56,710 nucleotides of DNA, from the NCBI GenBank assembly GCA_006212045.1, contig PZPK01000029.1, positions 1 to 56,710 of the forward strand, given 5' to 3'. Made by a program: the position numbers and the translations under genes. Shown here in pieces: positions 52,162 through 56,710 of the stretch; position 1 is the stretch's first letter, and each line of letters begins with the position of its first letter. The notes below the pieces were generated by a model. It was not told the DNA's origin. It saw only the letters and a program-made list of their open reading frames with translations, and did no database searches. This DNA comes from Oleiphilus sp. (GTDB taxonomy: Bacteria > Pseudomonadota > Gammaproteobacteria > Pseudomonadales > Oleiphilaceae).

Positions 52162-52653
52162 ATGCGAAGAATAATTTCTGTTCTATTGGAAAACGAGCCG
52201 GGAGCTCTGTCGCGTGTTGTAGGTCTGTTTTCTCAACGGAACTACAACATCGAAACTCTTACAGTTGCGCCGACTGAAGATGAAACCCTGTCACGCCTGA
52301 CGGTGACAACAACGGGCTCGGACAAGGTGATCGAGCAGATCACCAAGCAGTTGAATAAGCTGATCGAGGTCGTAAAATTGGTCGACCTTACCGAGGGAGC
52401 GCATCTGGAACGCGAGTTAATGCTGGTGAAGATCAAGGCAACAGGCGCGCAGCGGGCTGAAGTCAAGCGCACGGTCGATATCTTCAGAGGCCAGATCGTC
52501 GATGTGACCAATTCGGCTTACACGGTTCAGATTACGGGTGATAGCGACAAGCTGGATGCCTTTATTCGTTCTATTGCTGAGGGCGGCGTGCTTGAGGTCG
52601 TCAGAAGTGGAGTTTCCGGTATCGCTAGAGGTGAAAAGGTATTGAGCCTTTAA
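52162..52653 (+). CDS. ilvH: Acetolactate synthase small regulatory subunit
   Basis: A 163-residue regulatory subunit. The N-terminal ACT domain (ISVLLENEPGALSRVVGLFSQ, NIETLTVAPTED) senses valine and gives feedback inhibition of the large subunit. The C-terminal domain ends with GVSGIARGE. AGAGGA precedes the ATG, and only four bases separate it from the ilvI stop. It forms the holoenzyme with IlvI. Confidence 0.96.
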   Translation: MRRIISVLLENEPGALSRVVGLFSQRNYNIETLTVAPTEDETLSRLTVTTTGSDKVIEQITKQLNKLIEVVKLVDLTEGAHLERELMLVKIKATGAQRAEVKRTVDIFRGQIVDVTNSAYTVQITGDSDKLDAFIRSIAEGGVLEVVRSGVSGIARGEKVLSL

Positions 52654-52722
52654 GCACATTGTCGGTTGGAAATGATGTTAACCGGGTGCGACACCAAGAC
52701 GTGCCCTCAACTATATATTTAG

Positions 52723-53748
<1,026 letters not shown>

Positions 53749-53819
53749 GCGGATTTTAGTGCTCTGTAAGCGTGCAATGTGATTGCATGCTACAGGGCCG
53801 CGAAAAAGCGCTACAATAA

Positions 53820-53854
53820 AACGGCTTATGAGATGGCTCCTAAGCCGTTTTTTT
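53820..53854 (+). terminator. Intrinsic terminator of the ilv operon
   Basis: AACGGCTTA (53820-53828) and TAAGCCGTT (53841-53849) form a nine-base stem with a 12-base loop, followed by a T-run. It starts about 70 bases after the ilvC stop. Confidence 0.9.
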
Positions 53855-53934
53855 ATACTCAGTGATTTTATACTGTTTAAAGCTTCTTGCGAGAGCATGG
53901 GCTTTGATGAAGATATTCAGGAATTGGCAACGCT

Positions 53935-54732
53935 ATGACAGAAGAGAGTAAGGAAAATATCAAGGCCGCTTCGGATGACGGTGATGCGTCTGCAATAGAT
54001 AAAATGACCGAAGAGGAAGTGGTCAAGCCAAAGTCCAAGCTTGGCCGGGGAATTTATCTCTTGCCGAACCTCTTTACAACGGCTTCGTTGTTTTCGGGGT
54101 TCTACGCCATTGTTGCCGGAATGGATGGAAACTTTGACAATGCTGCGATCGCCATTTTTGTGTCTATGGTGCTGGATGGTCTGGATGGGCGCGTGGCGCG
54201 CATGACCAATACGCAGAGTGCTTTCGGGGCAGAATATGACAGCCTTGTGGATATGGTCGCCTTTGGCGTTGCTCCGGCATTGGTTGCTTTTTCACTCAAC
54301 CTTCAATCTCTGGGAAACCTGGGCTGGATTGCGACTTTTATTTACGTTGCCGGTGCGGCCTTGCGTCTAGCGCGCTTTAATACCCAGATTGGTTCATCCG
54401 ACAAACGTTTCTTTGTGGGCTTGCCGAGTCCTTCAGCGGCCGCACTGGTAGCTGGCTTTGTCTGGTTTGCCCATGACTACGAGCAAACGCGGTTGCTTGC
54501 CTTGTTTACGATGCTGGTTGTGGCATCGGCCGGCGTGCTGATGGTGAGTAATGTCCTGTATCACTCCTTTAAGGAGTTTGATATGAAGCGTCGTGTGCCT
54601 TTTACGGCGGTATTAATCATCGTGCTTGTATTCGCCGTGATAGCGCTTGAGCCCGCTTTTGTGTTGTTGGCCGGATTTCTGATTTATGCCGTCTCAGGTC
54701 CGTTTAACGCTTTTATACGTAAGAAGCGTTGA
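53935..54732 (+). CDS. pssA: CDP-diacylglycerol-serine O-phosphatidyltransferase
   Basis: A 265-residue integral membrane enzyme that makes phosphatidylserine. The CDP-alcohol phosphatidyltransferase motif is DGLDGRVAR followed by GAEYDSLVD. About eight hydrophobic segments follow a charged N-terminal tail of 30 residues. This is the membrane form found in Pseudomonas and Bacillus, not the peripheral E. coli type. It sits between ilvC and msrP, as in Pseudomonas. Confidence 0.93.
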   Translation: MTEESKENIKAASDDGDASAIDKMTEEEVVKPKSKLGRGIYLLPNLFTTASLFSGFYAIVAGMDGNFDNAAIAIFVSMVLDGLDGRVARMTNTQSAFGAEYDSLVDMVAFGVAPALVAFSLNLQSLGNLGWIATFIYVAGAALRLARFNTQIGSSDKRFFVGLPSPSAAALVAGFVWFAHDYEQTRLLALFTMLVVASAGVLMVSNVLYHSFKEFDMKRRVPFTAVLIIVLVFAVIALEPAFVLLAGFLIYAVSGPFNAFIRKKR

Positions 54733-54819
54733 AGGTTTTTGTCCCATGATGGAATTTATTGCCTGAAAAGTATCTAAGGGGCTTAAGAGACGAAATCATT
54801 TTTCCAGGAGCCCCTTGCA

Positions 54820-55791
54820 ATGTTGATACGAACGCACCGAACATCCGATGTCCTTCCTTCGGAGATTACTTCTGAAAGCGCTTACCTGAATCGTCGCTCT
54901 CTGATCAAGGGGCTCGCTGCGGGGGCGGGCCTCCTGGGAACCGGGTTGGGCTGGCATGCAGATGCATCGATTGCGGCTTCCAGAATATCGGCAGCACGTA
55001 AAACCTCCTATGGAAAGGGGGAAGAGCTGACCCCTTATGAAGATGTAACTTCCTATAATAACTTCTATGAGTTCGGTACGGACAAGTCAGACCCCGCTAC
55101 GTATGCCCACGCCATGACTACAGATCCGTGGTCGGTTACAGTAGAGGGGCATGCGGACAAAACCGGTACGTTTCAGTTGGAAGATCTCCTTAAGGGTCTG
55201 ACCCTGGAGGACCGTATCTACCGGCTACGCTGTGTCGAAGCCTGGTCTATGGTGGTGCCCTGGGTGGGTTTTCCTCTCAGTCAGCTGATCAAACAGTTCA
55301 AGCCGAATTCCAAAGCGAAGTATGTGGCCTTCGAAACCCTGTATCGTCCCGAAGAGATGCGCGGGCAGCGCTCTTATTTTTCGACGATTGAGTGGCCTTA
55401 CATTGAAGGGCTGCGCATGGACGAAGCCATGCATCCCCTGACAATTATGGCGGTGGGCGTTTATGGCAAGCCGCTCCCCAATCAAAACGGAGCGCCGCTC
55501 CGTCTGGTTGTTCCCTGGAAGTATGGTTTCAAGAGCATTAAGTCTGTTGTGAAAATACGTTTTGTAGAATCGCGTCCGCCAACCAGCTGGGAGAAAACGG
55601 CGCCGTCCGAGTATGGCTTCTATTCCAATGTGAACCCTGAAGTGGATCACCCGCGATGGAGCCAAAAGCGAGAAAGGCGTTTGCCGAATTCCTTGTTCAA
55701 TCCGAATCGTATAGACACACAAATGTTCAACGGCTACGCCGACGAGGTGGCGGGTTTGTATGCCGGCATGGACTTGAGGAAATTTTACTGA
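54820..55791 (+). CDS. msrP: Protein-methionine-sulfoxide reductase catalytic subunit (molybdoenzyme)
   Basis: A 323-residue Tat-exported molybdopterin enzyme. NRRSLIKG (twin Arg 25-26) starts the signal, and C138 in RLRCVEAW is the molybdenum ligand. MsrP repairs oxidised methionines in periplasmic proteins using electrons from MsrQ. AGGAG lies upstream of the ATG. The msrQ start codon follows directly after the stop. Confidence 0.95.
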   Translation: MLIRTHRTSDVLPSEITSESAYLNRRSLIKGLAAGAGLLGTGLGWHADASIAASRISAARKTSYGKGEELTPYEDVTSYNNFYEFGTDKSDPATYAHAMTTDPWSVTVEGHADKTGTFQLEDLLKGLTLEDRIYRLRCVEAWSMVVPWVGFPLSQLIKQFKPNSKAKYVAFETLYRPEEMRGQRSYFSTIEWPYIEGLRMDEAMHPLTIMAVGVYGKPLPNQNGAPLRLVVPWKYGFKSIKSVVKIRFVESRPPTSWEKTAPSEYGFYSNVNPEVDHPRWSQKRERRLPNSLFNPNRIDTQMFNGYADEVAGLYAGMDLRKFY

Positions 55792-56388
55792 ATGCGCGGG
55801 TTTTATAAGTCGGCCTTCGCTTGGTGTCTGGTGTTTTTCTCATGTTTGCTTCCTTTGTCTTACATTATTGTGCGTGCCCTCTGGGGAGATCTGGGCGCGG
55901 AGCCAGCCAAGGTCGTTGTTGAGTTTTTGGGTGAAACCGCACTTATACTACTTTTTTGTGTGCTATCGCTGAGCCCGAGTCGGAAAGTAGAGGTCCTCTC
56001 GGGTTTAAACCGGTTTCGGCGAATGCTTGGTTTGTATGTGTTTTTCTATGCCCTTTTGCATCTTCTTGCTTACGCTACCCTGTTAGTAGACTGGCAGAAT
56101 TTTCTCGAAGACCTTTATCAGCGCCTGTATGTCACTGTCGGTTTCGCGGCATTTCTCATTCTGTTGGTGCTGAGCATTACTTCCCCCAAGGCGATGGTCA
56201 AAAAGTTGGGTCGAAAATGGAAGTCTGTGCACAGGATGGTATATCTCGCGCTGGCACTGGTTTTGGTTCATGTTCTTTGGCAGACGCGGTCCGATTATGG
56301 AGAGGTGGTGATTTATGCGCTTATGGCCTTTGTACTGCTATCGTTTCGTTCTTCTTACTTTAAATCCCTGCTGATTACCCGCCGCTGA
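55792..56388 (+). CDS. msrQ: Heme-binding membrane subunit MsrQ
   Basis: A 198-residue protein with about six membrane helices. Heme-ligand His candidates are in YALLHLLAY, in SVHRMVYLAL and in LVLVHVLW. It passes electrons from the quinone pool or flavin reductase to MsrP. The ATG directly adjoins the msrP stop, so translation is coupled. An rRNA promoter region follows within 60 bases. Confidence 0.94.
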   Translation: MRGFYKSAFAWCLVFFSCLLPLSYIIVRALWGDLGAEPAKVVVEFLGETALILLFCVLSLSPSRKVEVLSGLNRFRRMLGLYVFFYALLHLLAYATLLVDWQNFLEDLYQRLYVTVGFAAFLILLVLSITSPKAMVKKLGRKWKSVHRMVYLALALVLVHVLWQTRSDYGEVVIYALMAFVLLSFRSSYFKSLLITRR

Positions 56389-56444
56389 TCCGCTGCGATT
56401 TACAATCGCTAACACAATAGTTTGAAATTTTTATGACCTTCCTG

Positions 56445-56472
56445 TTGACCTCGCGGTTTAGATTTATATAAT
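56445..56472 (+). promoter_or_regulatory. rRNA operon promoter P1 (candidate)
   Basis: TTGACC and TATAAT are separated by exactly 16 bases, the spacing typical of rRNA promoters, and a GC-rich discriminator (GCGCGTCC) follows. It sits after msrQ and before a second promoter. Confidence 0.75.
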
Positions 56473-56479
56473 GCGCGTC

Positions 56480-56522
56480 CGCTTCGGGATAGAGCCTCTT
56501 AAAAGGGTCCTTCGCCGAAGCG
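56480..56522. other. Long-loop hairpin between the two rRNA promoters
   Basis: CGCTTCGG (56480-56487) and CCGAAGCG (56515-56522) pair perfectly over eight bases around a 27-base loop. It lies just after the first promoter's start site, so it would be at the 5' end of the P1 transcript. Confidence 0.5.
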
Positions 56523-56625
56523 CCTTAAGGGCAGGATAAGGTTTAAATATCATGCGCTTAGGGCTTGTTGAAGGCATGATTGCAGTACGCTGAAAAAGAA
56601 ATATTCAGCGGAATCAAAAAAGCCG

Positions 56626-56653
56626 TTGACAAGGCAGATTGGCGCTGTAGAAT
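56626..56653 (+). promoter_or_regulatory. rRNA operon promoter P2 (candidate)
   Basis: TTGACA and TAGAAT are 16 bases apart, followed by the GC-rich discriminator ACGCGCC, a pattern of stringently controlled rRNA promoters. Transcription would begin near 56661. Confidence 0.85.
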
Positions 56654-56694
56654 ACGCGCCTCGCTTGAGGGAACAGAGATGTTTATCAGGCACC

Positions 56695-56707
56695 GATCTT
56701 TAAAAAT
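56695..56707 (+). promoter_or_regulatory. boxA-like antitermination site of an rRNA leader
   Basis: GATCTTTAAAAAT resembles boxA (TGCTCTTTAACA) with the A-rich continuation found in 16S leaders. The 16S gene should begin a few hundred bases beyond the window edge. Confidence 0.6.
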
Positions 56708-56710
56708 TGA

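Overview
The window looks like a chromosomal segment of a free-living gammaproteobacterium of the Pseudomonadales type (broad sense, including marine lipid or hydrocarbon users). From memory, the order ilvI-ilvH-ilvC-pssA-msrP-msrQ followed by an rRNA promoter region, and the bamD / rluD-pgeF-clpB block, match the Pseudomonas arrangement. Lipid- and oxygenase-related genes (P450, sterol-desaturase-type hydroxylase, fatty acid desaturase, DUF1329, GSTs) suggest aerobic use of hydrophobic substrates. The species cannot be named from this sequence alone.

Layout. 0-4.5 kb: the tail of a REP-associated tyrosine transposase with a REP-like hairpin, a long GST-like protein, a Tag-like DNA glycosylase, a lipoprotein and a DUF2391 membrane protein. 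4.6-8.7 kb: a three-gene minus-strand signalling operon. It encodes a histidine kinase with a plant-ethylene-receptor-like membrane domain and four PAS domains, a single-domain response regulator, and a receiver-GGDEF diguanylate cyclase. 8.9-11.5 kb: fklB, a HupE/UreJ-type metal permease and an orphan sugar-type binding protein. 11.7-17.3 kb: a molybdopterin oxidoreductase divergent from a sterol-desaturase-type hydroxylase across a 32-bp near-perfect palindrome, then a cytochrome P450 and an orphan solute-binding protein. 17.4-25.3 kb: a small His/Met-rich secreted protein, a DCC-family protein, an MFS transporter, an amidase, a membrane protein, a HAMP-GGDEF cyclase and a DUF1329 protein. 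25.3-31.3 kb: a desaturase-hydrolase operon divergent from an AraC-type regulator, with a 13-bp tandem repeat between them, then hrpB. 31.4-41 kb: a spermidine-synthase-like protein, a dienelactone hydrolase, leuA with a structured leader divergent from an Lrp regulator, a PlsC-like acyltransferase, a DUF2059-like protein, a DUF2156 protein, a DUF1330-like protein, and a TetR-GST divergent pair. 41-50 kb: conserved housekeeping genes nadE, bamD, rluD, pgeF, a VanZ-like gene, clpB, an ada-like gene and a DUF4124 gene. 50.4-56.4 kb: ilvI-ilvH-ilvC, pssA, msrP-msrQ. The right edge holds two tandem strong promoters and a boxA-like element that announce an rRNA operon just outside the window.

How the parts relate. 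leuA and ilvIHC together give branched-chain amino acid synthesis. leuA faces an Lrp/AsnC regulator and has a long structured 5' leader, while ilvI has an overlapping upstream ORF rich in Ile/Val codons. The 4.6-8.7 kb operon probably links a membrane-sensed signal to c-di-GMP, and a second cyclase lies at 22.1 kb. The P450 and hydroxylase pair and the desaturase/hydrolase pair look like lipid-modifying modules, each beside a candidate operator. I saw no CRISPR array, prophage, complete insertion sequence or tRNA gene. The best candidates for undescribed biology are the ethylene-receptor-like operon, the palindrome-controlled molybdoenzyme/hydroxylase/P450 region, and the leuA leader.
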